Assembly (NCBI RefSeq): GCF_026278245.1
Contig: NZ_CP111079.1
Span: forward strand, 374,501 to 438,500
DNA from: Pontibacter kalidii
Lineage (GTDB): Bacteria; Bacteroidota; Bacteroidia; Cytophagales; Hymenobacteraceae
Reading direction: 5' to 3'
DNA: 64,000 bases
The notes under the pieces were generated by a model. It was not told where the DNA came from. It did not search any database and saw only the letters and a list, made by a program, of their open reading frames with translations. This document shows, one piece after another, positions 33,808 through 43,975 of the stretch; within the stretch, counting starts at the first letter, position 1; the number at the start of each line of letters is the position of its first letter. Made by a program: the position numbers and the translations under genes.

Positions 33808-35991
33808 TTACTTCTTAGACTGCGGGCCCGGTACCGGGAAACCGCGGTCACGCATCAGCGCGTCGATCTTGGCGTCGCGGCCGCGGAAGTGACGGTAAGC
33901 ATCGGCAGGGTCCATGGAATTGCGTGGGGCAAACAGGTATTTTACCAGCTTGGCTGCTACCTCGGCGTCATAAAATCCGCCTGGCGCCTCAGCAAAAGCC
34001 TCTGCTGCATCTGAGGTCAGTACGTCGGCCCATAGGTAGCCGTAGTAACCAGTGGCGTAGCCCTCGCCGGAGAACACGTGCCCAAAGTGCGGGGAGCGGT
34101 GACGCATCACGATTTCCTTCGGCATCCCCAGTTTTGCCAGCGTTTCCTTCTCAAACTTGGCAGGGTCCAGTCCGCTCGGGTCTACCAGGTGGAAGTGCAT
34201 GTCCATTAGGGCAGAAGCCAGGAACTCAGTGGTGGCAAAGCCCTGGTTAAAGGTAGCGGCCTTCTTGATCTTGGCCACTAGCTCCTGCGGCATCGGCTCA
34301 CCTGTCTTGTAATGCTTCAGGTAGTTGTTGATCACCTTGTCCGTAGACAGCCAGCGCTCCAGCAACTGCGACTGGAACTCGGTATAGTCGCGCACGCCGC
34401 TGTTCAGGGTTGGGTATTTCACGTTAGAGGCCAGGAAGTGCAGCGCATGACCGAACTCATGGAAGAACGTTTCCGCATCGTCCCACGATACGAGCACCGG
34501 CTCGCCCGGGGCAGGCTTCACAAAATTGGAGTTGTTAGACGACAGCACGTTTTTCTTGCCGTCAAAGGTGGTGTGGGCGCGGTACGTGGTAGCCCAGGCA
34601 CCGGAACGCTTGCCTTGGCGCGCGAACGGATCGAGGTACCACAGGCCGATGTGGGCACCGGTTGTCTTGTCGGTCACTTCCCATACTTTCACATCCTCAT
34701 GGAAAACCGGCACAGAGCCCTCCGGTACCGGCGTGAACTTGAAGTTGAACAGCTCACCAGCCGTAAAGAAGATCGCATCGGTCAGGTTGCCTAGCTCCAG
34801 GTACTGCTTCACCTCGTCAGAGTTCAGGTCATACTTTGCCTGGCGCACTTTTTCGGCGTAGTAGCGGTAATCCCACGGCTCAATCGTGATCTTGGTTTTG
34901 CTCGTCTTGTTTGCCAGTTGCTGCATGTCGGCCACTTCTTCCTTGGCTCTGGCAATGGCAGCCGGCCATACGGCCATCATCAGGTCCATGGCCGCCTCAG
35001 GGGTTTTGGCCATACGGTTCTGCAGGCGCCACTGCGCATAGTTGTCGTAGCCCATCAGCTGCACGCGCTCGCGGCGTAGCTTCAGAATGTCTACAATGTT
35101 CTGCTTGTTGTCGTGCTCGTCGTTGTTATCGGCGCGGGAGTAGTAGTTTTTCCATACTTTCTCACGCAGCGCACGCTCGTTCGAGTAGGTCAGGAACTGG
35201 TCCATGCTGGAGCGGGTGTTTGTCACGGCATACTTGCCTTCCTGCCCGCGGTCAGCAGCGGCTTTGGCAGCAGCCTTTACAAACGACTCCGGCAGGCCGC
35301 CCAACTGTTCTTTTGTCAGGTACACAACATACTTCTCCTCGTCGGCCAGTATGTTATTAGAGAACTCAGTGTAAAGCGATGAAAGTTCTTTGTTGATCTC
35401 TGCATAGCGCTCTTTCTTTTCCGGGCTCAGGTCGGCGCCTTCCATGGCAAAGCCTTCGTATACCAGCTGCACTACGCGCTGCTGGTCGGCAGGCAATGGG
35501 TTTTTCTGGGAGTTCTCGTAAACGGTCTTGATGCGCTGAAACAGCTTCTCGTTCTGGGAGATCTTAGAGTTGAACTCAGAGATCTTGGGAGCCATCTCGG
35601 CCTGCACCTCTCTGAACTCAGGCGTGGATACGTTGCTGCTCCAGATGCCATAGTAGGTGAATACGCGGCCCAGTTCCTCGCCGGCGCGCTCCATCTCCTC
35701 GATGGTGTTCTCGAAGGTGGCAGGCTCCGGGTTGTTGGCGATCACCTCTATCTCGGCCAGGTTCATGGCCATGGCCTTTTCCATGGCAGGCTTCAGGTCG
35801 GCCAGGTTCATCTTGTCGAAGGCTGGCACGCCGCCGTACGGTCCGGTCCATTCCTTCAGGAGCGGGTTGGTTTCAGCCTGCGCCTGCTCTACGGTTGCCT
35901 GTGCCTGCTGCGACTTGTCCTCTACCGTGGCACAGTTGGTCAGGGCAAGTACAGCCATCAGGCTACCTGCTGTTATAATTTTCTTTTGCAT
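33808..35991 (-). CDS. M3 family metallopeptidase (peptidyl-dipeptidase Dcp-like) lipoprotein
   Basis: 727 residues from MQKKIITAGSLMAVLALTNC, a lipoprotein signal with a lipobox cysteine at about 20. The zinc motif is FFHEFGHALH (HExxH), with the third ligand expected in the following helix (YTEFQSQLLERW). Length and spread of conserved blocks (GLWYLDPFARQGKRSGAW, HRSPHFGHVFSGEGYATGYYGYLWADV) match Dcp/oligopeptidase members of M3. Role: removal of dipeptides from peptide C-termini in the periplasm, by inference. Few TATACTT words occur inside. Confidence 0.93.
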   Translation of the reverse strand: MQKKIITAGSLMAVLALTNCATVEDKSQQAQATVEQAQAETNPLLKEWTGPYGGVPAFDKMNLADLKPAMEKAMAMNLAEIEVIANNPEPATFENTIEEMERAGEELGRVFTYYGIWSSNVSTPEFREVQAEMAPKISEFNSKISQNEKLFQRIKTVYENSQKNPLPADQQRVVQLVYEGFAMEGADLSPEKKERYAEINKELSSLYTEFSNNILADEEKYVVYLTKEQLGGLPESFVKAAAKAAADRGQEGKYAVTNTRSSMDQFLTYSNERALREKVWKNYYSRADNNDEHDNKQNIVDILKLRRERVQLMGYDNYAQWRLQNRMAKTPEAAMDLMMAVWPAAIARAKEEVADMQQLANKTSKTKITIEPWDYRYYAEKVRQAKYDLNSDEVKQYLELGNLTDAIFFTAGELFNFKFTPVPEGSVPVFHEDVKVWEVTDKTTGAHIGLWYLDPFARQGKRSGAWATTYRAHTTFDGKKNVLSSNNSNFVKPAPGEPVLVSWDDAETFFHEFGHALHFLASNVKYPTLNSGVRDYTEFQSQLLERWLSTDKVINNYLKHYKTGEPMPQELVAKIKKAATFNQGFATTEFLASALMDMHFHLVDPSGLDPAKFEKETLAKLGMPKEIVMRHRSPHFGHVFSGEGYATGYYGYLWADVLTSDAAEAFAEAPGGFYDAEVAAKLVKYLFAPRNSMDPADAYRHFRGRDAKIDALMRDRGFPVPGPQSKK

Positions 35992-36302
35992 AGAATACTT
36001 TAAAATTGGGTGAATAATGCCCTGCTCAGGCGGTGTTAACTGCAAATTAAGCACAAGATACAAAAAACAACTATAATGCCGCCCCGCCCCGCAGGGTAGC
36101 TAAGGCAGTGTGGCTGCTTTTTATACTTCGTGCGGTGGTGTCTGCACAAATATCGTGCAGCAACAGTTTAAGATTGTCTGTTTCCGTGTCTTTAAGCCCA
36201 TAAAAGCAATATTTTGCCATCATATTTTTATAATTATCGTGTAACTCTTTTAGGATGAGGATATAAGAATGATCATCGCTAAACAGAGCAAAAGTGTGCC
36301 TT
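35992..36302. other. Divergent intergenic region
   Basis: AT-rich 311 bp between the M3 peptidase (-) and a hypothetical gene (+); presumably holds both promoters. No clear boxes identified. Confidence 0.45.
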
Positions 36303-36755
36303 ATGGAAGAAGCCAGGTATCATGAGTTCGTGTCTGAGGAGGTTTTCCGGAACGGGTTTGTCTCAATTCTTTATTATGAAGCAGGCTCGCTGCTAACGAT
36401 TCAGTGGATGCGGCAAATCGATTTTGATGAGCGGCGAGAGGGGTTTCTCTGGGCGCTAGACTTCTCTATTGAAAACAAGGTAAGGCATTGGCTGATTGAT
36501 GACGCGGAGATTTTCGTGATCACTTCGCAGGAGCAACGTTGGGTAGAGAACGAGTGGACGGCGCTGGTGGCAACATCCGACATCAGCAAAATCGCTGTTC
36601 TCCTTCCCGACCATTACAACAGCCTCGTTGCCTTCAGGGGCTTTACCCAGCGGGCACAAAAGAACTACCAGCACCACGGCACCGCCCGGCACGAGGTTTT
36701 CATGGATAAACAAACGGCGCTGCAGTGGCTGTTGGGGGAGAAGGAGGCGAAGTAA
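36303..36755 (+). CDS. Hypothetical protein
   Basis: 150 residues from MEEARYHEFVSEEVF. Soluble, acidic; contains the stretch WALDFSIENKVRHWLIDDAEIFVITSQEQRWVENEW with alternating strands and helices that recalls STAS-like small Bacteroidota proteins, but assignment is not certain. The start three codons upstream is equally open. No word TATACTT inside. Confidence 0.7.
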   Translation: MEEARYHEFVSEEVFRNGFVSILYYEAGSLLTIQWMRQIDFDERREGFLWALDFSIENKVRHWLIDDAEIFVITSQEQRWVENEWTALVATSDISKIAVLLPDHYNSLVAFRGFTQRAQKNYQHHGTARHEVFMDKQTALQWLLGEKEAK

Positions 36756-36952
36756 TTGGAGGATTGGGGGCGGGAATTACCGGTTCGAGCGACCCTTCCC
36801 CCTCAGCGCTACGCTCGCTTCTAGAAGCACACTTTTGCTTCCTTATGCCATCCTGGAAGTTAAAAATCCCGCACTTATTTCGGGAGATCTTGATGGAAGG
36901 GAAGTTAAGCTGTAGTTACAAAGTATAAGTTTCATTGCAGCAGATATCGCAC

Positions 36953-36972
36953 GGACAGGTCGCGACCTGTCC
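36953..36972. repeat. 20-bp perfect palindrome, copy 1
   Basis: GGACAGGTCGCGACCTGTCC. Also found at 45300-45319 (identical) and 47394-47413 (last base T), each followed by CCTACAAGTATAAACC-like sequence and each at the same side of a repeat island. Confidence 0.9.
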
Positions 36973-37160
36973 CTACAAAGTATAAACCCACCCCAACCCC
37001 TCCCAGGAGGGGAATTCACCCCACCCCAGCCCTCCCCTAAAAACATGGGAGGGGCATTCGCGATACCTGGTCCAACCACCCCTACCCCTCAGAGCTGCGC
37101 TCGCTACCTTCGAACTCTCGTTCTCGGTAGTCCAAGGAGGGGAGCTCCGTTCAAGCTCCG

Positions 37161-37409
37161 TCAGCGGCGGCTATCGAACTGATACCCAGTCCTTGGGTTG
37201 AGCGCCTTCTAGATTTCTGGTGACGAGCGAGAGCGAGGCATTGCGACTTTAGGAGCAAAGGAAATGTAGACAGTGCGATGCCAAAGGACGAGCCCTCCCG
37301 GGCTTGAGTGAGCCAAAATATGAAATGAAACGAGTTGGTCGTAAAGCTGAGGATCAGCGGCAGCTAGCAAGCATAGCTTGTTTCAAGTTGCGGAAAGCAG
37401 CGGCTATGG
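37161..37409 (-). repeat. Structured dispersed repeat, copy C
   Basis: Inverted relative to copies A and B, but clearly homologous (CAGTCCTTGGGTTGAGCGCC, GCGATGCCAAAGGACGAGCC). The AGCCC/GGGCT hairpin is kept at 37291-37304; the second hairpin position is degenerate here. Confidence 0.8.
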
Positions 37410-37742
37410 AAGTATAGCCAAAGTATAAGTATGGCTTTTCAAGCCAGTCGGATTGCAAACCCGACGCCATGATAGGTACAAGTCAAAAGACTTGCACCAT
37501 AGAAAAAGGCAAGTATAAAGTATAGCTTGTGCAGATCAGGAGATCTGCAGCAGAGAGGTTCCAGACAAGGATATCCGGAACAGCAAGTATAAAAAGTATA
37601 AAAGTAGAGCTATGGAACACAGGGCTTCGGCAGCACCCACAATTTCCGGATCTCGTAACACAAGGTAATAATTCCTTCGATTCCTTATACTAAATAATTG
37701 AAACTTGCGTAGGATAGATTGTACCATCAGAACCACAACGCC

Positions 37743-37997
37743 ATGTACACCACTGTTTTTAAATTCGGGGAGGGTAGTCCGTTTGTCAATGCCAGGCGGC
37801 CGGTAAGCACCGAGATTCGCGACAGGCTGCTCTGGCAGGCCATGCGCCTTTCCAGATCGGGCAAGCGCGTCTTCAAGGACGGCCTGGTGATCTATACGCC
37901 CATTCCAGCCTACCTCAGCGGCCCCACTACCCTGGAAGTATACTGGGATTTTGAGAGCCCGGACGAGTATGACGCCTATCCTAAGGCGGCCTCCTAA
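37743..37997 (+). CDS. Small hypothetical protein
   Basis: 84 residues from MYTTVFKFGEGSPFV. Compact, mixed charge, no membrane segment. It contains IRDRLLWQAMRLSRSGKRVFKDGLVIYT. Family not recognised. Forms a pair with the next small gene, 61 bp away, in the same direction. Confidence 0.65.
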   Translation: MYTTVFKFGEGSPFVNARRPVSTEIRDRLLWQAMRLSRSGKRVFKDGLVIYTPIPAYLSGPTTLEVYWDFESPDEYDAYPKAAS

Positions 37998-38058
37998 CGC
38001 GTTGTAACAAAGCCCGTACAGGGTGCCTCCTTTTCTGAATAACCTCGTATACTACCAC

Positions 38059-38310
38059 ATGAACCTCAACCTATTTAACACCCACACCCTGGCAGGAAGA
38101 CTGGAGATTATCTGGGCGCACGGGAATTTTATTGCCTACCGTGGCAGAAGAGGCTACCGCATTGAGCTTTACAACCTGGGCAGCTTTTTTGCCGAAGTCT
38201 GGTATAATCCTGAAAACGATTACATCAGCCTGGTGCGTGGCTTTACCAGCAATAAGGCACTGGAGCCCTACATTACTCAGGTAGACCTGATGGAAATGCT
38301 TGATTGGTAA
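38059..38310 (+). CDS. Small hypothetical protein
   Basis: 83 residues from MNLNLFNTHTLAGRLEII; an ATG 12 codons upstream is also in frame. Tyr/Trp-rich and soluble: GNFIAYRGRRGYRIELYNLGSFFAEVWY, then a C-terminal acidic helix. Not assigned. May be cotranscribed with the preceding small gene. Confidence 0.68.
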   Translation: MNLNLFNTHTLAGRLEIIWAHGNFIAYRGRRGYRIELYNLGSFFAEVWYNPENDYISLVRGFTSNKALEPYITQVDLMEMLDW

Positions 38311-38548
38311 CCTGCCGGTATTCTATTTACCCACCCCTGCGCCCGTACCGGAACCCTCCGGGAAAATGGTGCGCCGCATCCCCCATGCACATCCTGCTAT
38401 GCCTTTTCCCGGGCCGTCCGCTCTGGCGCCAAAGCGCAGCAGAAAGGCCGAAACCTCAGGAAGAAAGGCAATACGGGCGGGAAACTCATACTTTGTTTTA
38501 CTAACTTGCAATCTAGTAGGTAACAGAACCGGACTATACGCACGTTAG

Positions 38549-41500
38549 ATGAACTTCATAAAGAACCTAAAGATCAGGGATAAGCTTATTCTGCTGCTTT
38601 CCCTGCTGCTCGTTCCGCTGGTATACTTTCTTGTATCCGCGGTAGAGAATGAACTGGAAGAGAACGCCGCCCTGAAGCAGGAGGAACTGCAGTTGGAGGA
38701 GTCGGAGAAAATATCCGCTTTGCTTCATGCGTTTCAGCGGGAACGTGCCCGCATGCTGGCCTCCGCAACCGGCGACACCGACATGCTGCTGGAGGCAAAG
38801 GCAGCCCGGGCCACCACGGATGCTGCCGAAAGGGAGTTGAGTGCTTTCCTGGAGCGTTCGGGCCGGGTACTGCCGGAACTATTGCTGCTGAGCGAGCAGA
38901 AGAAGTATAGGAGCCGCCTCGATCAGCAGAATTTTAATCAGCAGGAGTATAGGGAGTACTCGAGCAGCTTGATCTTCAACCTGCTCAACAGGATGGACGC
39001 GAACGCCACGGGTGTCGGCAACACGTTTCTGGGGCGCCAGCTTGAGAGTTTCCGCCAGCTCACCGAGGCCAAAATACAACTGGCCAGGGTCAGGAGCTAC
39101 TTTTTAAATGCCATACAGGGGGAGCGCTTCAATTACAACGACTACGCCACCATCAGGTCGCAGATTACTGCCTACAACCGGGCCCTCGATAATTTTAGCC
39201 GCTATGCCGGGCCGGAGGCAATGCGCCAGGTGCAGGGCATTATCTCCTCCGGGAATTATAAAAAGGTGGCAACCGTGCTGCAGTCCATCGAGGCAGACCC
39301 ACAGCTGAACCTGACCTCCTTCGACCCGGACACCGTCTTTGACGAGTTTACCGTCAGCATAGAGGATTTCCGCAAGGCGGAAACGGCGCTTTCAGGCAGC
39401 ATCAAGAGCGATATAAGCGAGCGGGTGGTGGAGAAGCAGCAGGCCGTGGCCACGCTCATCATTGCCTTTCTGCTCATACTTGGCCTAACGGTTGCCCTGT
39501 CCATCTACATCATCAACATGATCTCAGTATCGCTCACGAAGCTGAAAACCGCTGCCGACCGCATCAAGCTGGGCGCTACCGATGTAAAGATCGATATCGA
39601 TAGCGAAGATGAGATTGGGAGCGTGGCTACCTCCTTCAGGGGAGTGCTGTATAAAACAGTGCATCTCTCGGAAGTGGCACAGGCCATTGGCGAGGGGCGC
39701 TACGATGTGGCGGTAACTGCCCAAAGCGAGGAAGACGTGCTGAGCATGGCCATCCGCGACATGAAAAACAACCTGCAGCGCTTTACCACCGAGAACACCA
39801 ACCGCAACTTTATACTTACCGGCGTGGCGGAGCTTAACAGCCACGTAAGCGGCGAAACAGCCCTAGAGAAAGTATCCGAAAAGGCCATTCACTTCCTGTG
39901 TGAGTATACGCGCTCTGAGGCGGGTGTCCTGTACCTGCACCAAAGCGACGGCAGGCTGACACCCGCGGCCAGCTATGGCGTGGCCGTGAACCTGGAGCAA
40001 CTTCCTACTTTTGAGATTGGCCTGGGCAAAGTGGGGCAGGCCGTTCAGGAGCGCAAGGTGAAAGTGCTGGAGGGCGTGTCGGAGGAGCACCTGAAGATTA
40101 AAACGGCCCTTTCAGATATTGGGCCTGCCTCGGTTATCATCGTACCTTTATACTTTGGCAACAATATCGTTGGGGCGCTGGAGCTTGCCGCGCGCCACCC
40201 CTACACGGAACTGCACCAAAGGTTGTTCGATACTGTTGCGGAGCGCGTGGCAGTGATGATCCATACTTTAAGAGCACACCTGCAAACCCAGGAGCTGCTG
40301 TACGAAACCCAGAACCAGGCCGAGGAGCTGGAAACGCAGCAGGAAGACCTGCGCCAGCTGAATGCTGAACTGAAGGCATCCGAGGAGGAGCTGCGCGTGA
40401 ACCAGGAGGAGCTGCAGGAGAAAAACGCCGAGCTGGAGGAAAAAGCCCAGCTGCTGGAGGAGCAGTACGAAGCGCTTGGCGCCAAGAACAGGGCCCTGGA
40501 GGATGCCCGCGAAGCCATCGAGCTGAAGATACAGCAGGTGGAGACGGTGAGCAAGTATAAGAGCGACTTCCTGGCCAACATGAGCCACGAGCTGCGTACC
40601 CCGCTCAACAGCATCCTCATACTTTCCAGGCTGCTGGCCGACAACGTGGAGAACACCCTCTCAACCAAACAGATCGACCACGCCCAGATCATCCACAAGT
40701 CAGGCAACGATTTGCTCCGGCTGATAAACGAGATCCTGGACCTGTCCAAGATCGAGTCAGGAATGGTGAAGCTGGAGACAGAGGAACTGAAGTTGGAGGA
40801 TATCTCGATGAAGCCGCTGTTTGGGGAGGTGGCCACCAAGAAGCAGATCCGGTTTATCGAAAGCATCAACCCGGGCAGCTCCGAAACCATTGTAACCGAT
40901 CGCTTCCGCCTGGAGCAGATCCTGAAAAACTTTATTGGCAATGCGCTTAAGTTTACCGACGCCGGTGGCGAGGTGGAGTTCTCCATATCGCCGGTGCTGC
41001 ACAAGCCAAAGTTCAGGTCGGAGCAGCTGCGCGAGCAGAACGATATCCTGGCCTTCTCGGTGCGCGACACCGGTATCGGCATACCAAAAGAGAAGCAGGA
41101 CGTGGTGTTCGAGGCATTCCAGCAGGCAGACACGTCGACTACGCGCAAATATGGCGGCACCGGCCTGGGCCTTACCATCAGTAAGGAACTGGCCACGCTG
41201 CTGGGCGGCGAGCTGATGCTGGAGAGCGAGCCGGGCCAGGGCAGCACCTTTACCCTGTACCTGCCGCGCGTGCCGCAGGTGGTGGAAAAGGAGCAGCCTG
41301 AGCCAGCCACAAGTATAAAACAGGCTCAGCCAACTGCTCCTGCTCCCGCGCAAAGCAAAGGGCAAGGTGTAGGGCAAATGTTCAGGAGCATGGAGCGCCA
41401 GGAGAAGCAGGATATTAAAGTGCTGATCGTGGAGGATGACAAGGGCTTCAGTGATATTCTGGCAGACTTTGCCCTGGCTAAAAATTTCAAAGTGCACCAG

Positions 41501-42583
41501 GCCTATACCGGCCGCGAAGGACTGCGTCTGGCCCGCGAGGAGAAGCCCGACGCCATGCTGCTCGACATCCACCTGCCTGACATGACGGGCTGGGACGTGC
41601 TGAAGCAGGTGCGGGAGGATAGGGAGCTGCGCCACATGAACGTGCACGTAATGTCGGCCTACGACAAGGATGTGATCGGCGAGCATGCTGAGAAACAGGA
41701 GTACCTGCCAAAGCCGGTTACGCTGGAAATGCTGAACAAAGCCTTTAGCTCTATACTCAACGGGTCGGACGCTACGATCGAGAACATCCTTATTGTGGAG
41801 GATAACGAGATCGAAAACAGAGCGGTAGGTGAGCTGCTGCTGGCGCATGGGCTCAAGTCCACCCCCGCCTACTCGGCGGAGGAAGCCGAGCAGGTGCTGG
41901 CCAGGCAGAAAGTAGACTGTATCATACTTGACCTCAACCTGCCGGGCATGAAAGGCTACGAATGGATGAGGAAGATCAGGTTGCAGACCACACTTTCGGA
42001 TATCCCGATCATCATCTACTCGGGCAAAGACCTGAGCGAGGAAGAGGAAACACAGCTAAAGGAATTCGCCAACACCATTATCATCAAGAACGAGTACTCG
42101 TACCTGCGCCTGCTGGATGAGGTGCAGCTGTTCCTGCACAAGGTAAACCAGAAACTGCCGCAGGGTAGGGAGTTCAGGATGAAGCTGCACGTGCCGGAGG
42201 AGGTGCTGCGCGACAGAAAGGTGCTGGTGGTGGATGACGACGTGCGCAACATTTACTCGCTGAGCAGCTTGCTGGAGATGCACGGCATGGAGGTAACGGC
42301 TGCCTACAACGGGAAGGAGGCGTTGCAGAAGCTGGGCTCCGAAAGCGACATAGACATGGTGCTGATGGATGTGATGATGCCGGAGATGGACGGCATTGAG
42401 GCGACAAAACGAATTCGGGAGATTTCTCGTTTTAAGCAACTCCCGATCATTGCCCTCACCGCAAAAGCCATGAAAGAAGACAGAGAGAAATGTATAGAGG
42501 CCGGCGCTTCTGATTATATACCAAAACCAGTGGATACTGACAAGTTGCTGACCTTAATGCGGGTTTGGTTGTATGAAGCCTAA
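38549..42583 (+). CDS. Hybrid sensor histidine kinase with NIT-like sensor, GAF and three receiver domains
   Basis: 1344 residues. Order: TM helix (about 11-32); periplasmic helical domain with FQRERARMLAS, resembling nitrate/nitrite-sensing NIT domains (about 50-290); TM helix (about 300-328); HAMP (about 330-380); GAF (about 430-575); long Glu-rich coiled coil (about 580-670); HisKA with SHELRTPLNSIL, phospho-acceptor His680; HATPase (DTGIGIP, GTGLGLTISKELA); then three receivers starting near 957, 1080 and 1223 with acceptor aspartates in LLDIHLPDM, ILDLNLPGM and LMDVMMPEM. The stop overlaps the start of cheR by 11 bp, so it heads a four-gene operon. The signal sensed is unknown. Confidence 0.92.
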   Translation: MNFIKNLKIRDKLILLLSLLLVPLVYFLVSAVENELEENAALKQEELQLEESEKISALLHAFQRERARMLASATGDTDMLLEAKAARATTDAAERELSAFLERSGRVLPELLLLSEQKKYRSRLDQQNFNQQEYREYSSSLIFNLLNRMDANATGVGNTFLGRQLESFRQLTEAKIQLARVRSYFLNAIQGERFNYNDYATIRSQITAYNRALDNFSRYAGPEAMRQVQGIISSGNYKKVATVLQSIEADPQLNLTSFDPDTVFDEFTVSIEDFRKAETALSGSIKSDISERVVEKQQAVATLIIAFLLILGLTVALSIYIINMISVSLTKLKTAADRIKLGATDVKIDIDSEDEIGSVATSFRGVLYKTVHLSEVAQAIGEGRYDVAVTAQSEEDVLSMAIRDMKNNLQRFTTENTNRNFILTGVAELNSHVSGETALEKVSEKAIHFLCEYTRSEAGVLYLHQSDGRLTPAASYGVAVNLEQLPTFEIGLGKVGQAVQERKVKVLEGVSEEHLKIKTALSDIGPASVIIVPLYFGNNIVGALELAARHPYTELHQRLFDTVAERVAVMIHTLRAHLQTQELLYETQNQAEELETQQEDLRQLNAELKASEEELRVNQEELQEKNAELEEKAQLLEEQYEALGAKNRALEDAREAIELKIQQVETVSKYKSDFLANMSHELRTPLNSILILSRLLADNVENTLSTKQIDHAQIIHKSGNDLLRLINEILDLSKIESGMVKLETEELKLEDISMKPLFGEVATKKQIRFIESINPGSSETIVTDRFRLEQILKNFIGNALKFTDAGGEVEFSISPVLHKPKFRSEQLREQNDILAFSVRDTGIGIPKEKQDVVFEAFQQADTSTTRKYGGTGLGLTISKELATLLGGELMLESEPGQGSTFTLYLPRVPQVVEKEQPEPATSIKQAQPTAPAPAQSKGQGVGQMFRSMERQEKQDIKVLIVEDDKGFSDILADFALAKNFKVHQAYTGREGLRLAREEKPDAMLLDIHLPDMTGWDVLKQVREDRELRHMNVHVMSAYDKDVIGEHAEKQEYLPKPVTLEMLNKAFSSILNGSDATIENILIVEDNEIENRAVGELLLAHGLKSTPAYSAEEAEQVLARQKVDCIILDLNLPGMKGYEWMRKIRLQTTLSDIPIIIYSGKDLSEEEETQLKEFANTIIIKNEYSYLRLLDEVQLFLHKVNQKLPQGREFRMKLHVPEEVLRDRKVLVVDDDVRNIYSLSSLLEMHGMEVTAAYNGKEALQKLGSESDIDMVLMDVMMPEMDGIEATKRIREISRFKQLPIIALTAKAMKEDREKCIEAGASDYIPKPVDTDKLLTLMRVWLYEA

Positions 42584-43403
42584 GACGGATGAGCTGTTTG
42601 AGCAGGAGGTAGAGGCGCTCATCCAGGACATACATACGCAGTACGGGTATGATTTCAGCGGCTACGCGCGGGCCTCGGTTTACCGCAGGGTCAAACGATT
42701 CCTGGGGCAGAAGCACCTGCCGGGTATGGAGGCGCTGCGGGACAGGCTGTTCTCAGACAGCTTCTTTTTCGAGAATTTCCTGCAGGAGATCACCGTGAAC
42801 GTGACGGAGATGTTCCGCGACCCGACGTTCTTCCTGTCGCTGCGCCAGAACGTGCTGCCCATACTTAGCACCTACCCGTTTATCAAGATCTGGGATGCCG
42901 GCTGCTCCACGGGCGAGGAGCTTTTCTCGCTGGCCATACTGCTGCAGGAGGAGGGGCTGCTGGGCCGCACCAAGATCTACGCTACCGACATCAACCAAAA
43001 GGTGCTGAAGCAGGCGAAGGAAGGCATTTTCCCAGCCTCCAGCATGGCGGCCTATGCGGCGGCATACTATGCGGCGGGGGGCAAGCGCGATTTCGCGGAG
43101 TACTATACCAGTAACTACGGCAGCGTAAAGTTTAACGCATCGCTGGTGCGCAACGTGGTGTTTTACCCGCATAACCTGGCTTCGGATACCTCGTTCAACG
43201 AGTTCCACCTGGTAGTGTGCCGCAACGTGCTGATATACTTTAACCGGCAGCTGCAGGAGCGCGTGTTCAACCTCTTCGATGAGAGCCTGGTGAGCCTGGG
43301 TTACCTGGCGCTGGGCAAAAAGGAAACGCTGGCTATGTCGGGCATCAGCCCCAGGTACGACATCGTAGATAAAAGCAACCGCATATACCGTAAAGTAAGC
43401 TGA
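42573..43403 (+). CDS. CheR-type protein methyltransferase
   Basis: 276 residues. An N-terminal helical CheR_N region (about 5-70, YDFSGYARASVYRRVKRFL) is followed by the SAM-binding domain: IWDAGCSTGEELFSLAILL, YATDIN and the CRNVLIYFN block. CheR enzymes methylate glutamates on chemoreceptors, but no receptor gene is in this operon, so the target here may be the coiled-coil kinase or another protein. Its start lies inside the kinase gene and its last base overlaps cheB, implying tight translational coupling. Confidence 0.92.
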   Translation: MKPKTDELFEQEVEALIQDIHTQYGYDFSGYARASVYRRVKRFLGQKHLPGMEALRDRLFSDSFFFENFLQEITVNVTEMFRDPTFFLSLRQNVLPILSTYPFIKIWDAGCSTGEELFSLAILLQEEGLLGRTKIYATDINQKVLKQAKEGIFPASSMAAYAAAYYAAGGKRDFAEYYTSNYGSVKFNASLVRNVVFYPHNLASDTSFNEFHLVVCRNVLIYFNRQLQERVFNLFDESLVSLGYLALGKKETLAMSGISPRYDIVDKSNRIYRKVS

Positions 43404-43975
43404 TGCGAGCATCCCCAAAACTGATCGTGATGGGCGGTTCCTGGGGCGGCATTCAGGCATCGCTCTCCGTTTTAACGGACCTGCCGGTCAGTTATAGCAT
43501 ACCTGTTATACTGGTGCTGCACCGCCTGCGCAACCAGGAAGGCAGCCTGCAGGATATATTTGGCAGAAAGCTGCTGCTCAGGACGGTGGAGGTAGAGGAG
43601 AAGGAGCCGGCCTTGCCGGGGCACGTATACCTGGCTCCGGCCAATTACCACGTGCTGCTCGAAAAGGACCATACGTTCTCTTTGGATGATTCGGAACAGG
43701 AGAATTATTCGCGCCCCTCCATAGACGTTACCTTTGCCAGCGCCGCGGATGTTTTTGGCGAAAACACGGTGGGTATACTTTTAAGTGGCGCCAGCAGGGA
43801 CGGAAGTTCAGGATTAAACTATATCTTTGAAAAAGGAGGTATGGCGATTGCACAAGACCCGCACGAAGCCGAGGTAGCCACCATGCCACAGGCAGCCATC
43901 GATAGTATCCCTGGCTGCACCGTAATGAATGTTGCGCGCATAAAGGAGTTTTTGCTTTCCTTACATGAACACTGA
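43403..43975 (+). CDS. CheB-type methylesterase domain protein
   Basis: 190 residues, only the catalytic domain; the receiver domain of chemotaxis CheB is absent. The catalytic serine lies in MGGSWGG (11-16), a histidine in VLHRLR, and the aspartate in LSGASRDGSSG. Likely removes methyl groups added by the neighbouring CheR. It overlaps cheR by 1 bp and the following gene by 11 bp. Confidence 0.92.
   Translation: MRASPKLIVMGGSWGGIQASLSVLTDLPVSYSIPVILVLHRLRNQEGSLQDIFGRKLLLRTVEVEEKEPALPGHVYLAPANYHVLLEKDHTFSLDDSEQENYSRPSIDVTFASAADVFGENTVGILLSGASRDGSSGLNYIFEKGGMAIAQDPHEAEVATMPQAAIDSIPGCTVMNVARIKEFLLSLHEH

Larger units (their letters stand above)
36756..37742. repeat. Intergenic repeat island C
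   Basis: About 990 bp without a gene. Contents: the palindrome GGACAGGTCGCGACCTGTCC at 36953, CT-rich hairpins around 37029-37055, structured repeat copy C (minus orientation), GGGTTTG-type palindromes near 37450, a GCAGATC/GATCTGC hairpin near 37531 and a GTTCC...GGAAC hairpin near 37558. Many AAGTATA words. Reverse-oriented relative to islands A and B. Confidence 0.78.

Noticed and set aside
40201..41310. 369-codon Ser/Leu-rich minus-strand frame
   Set aside because: Antisense to the kinase core of the hybrid histidine kinase; Ser-rich shadow of Glu/Lys-rich coiled-coil codons.
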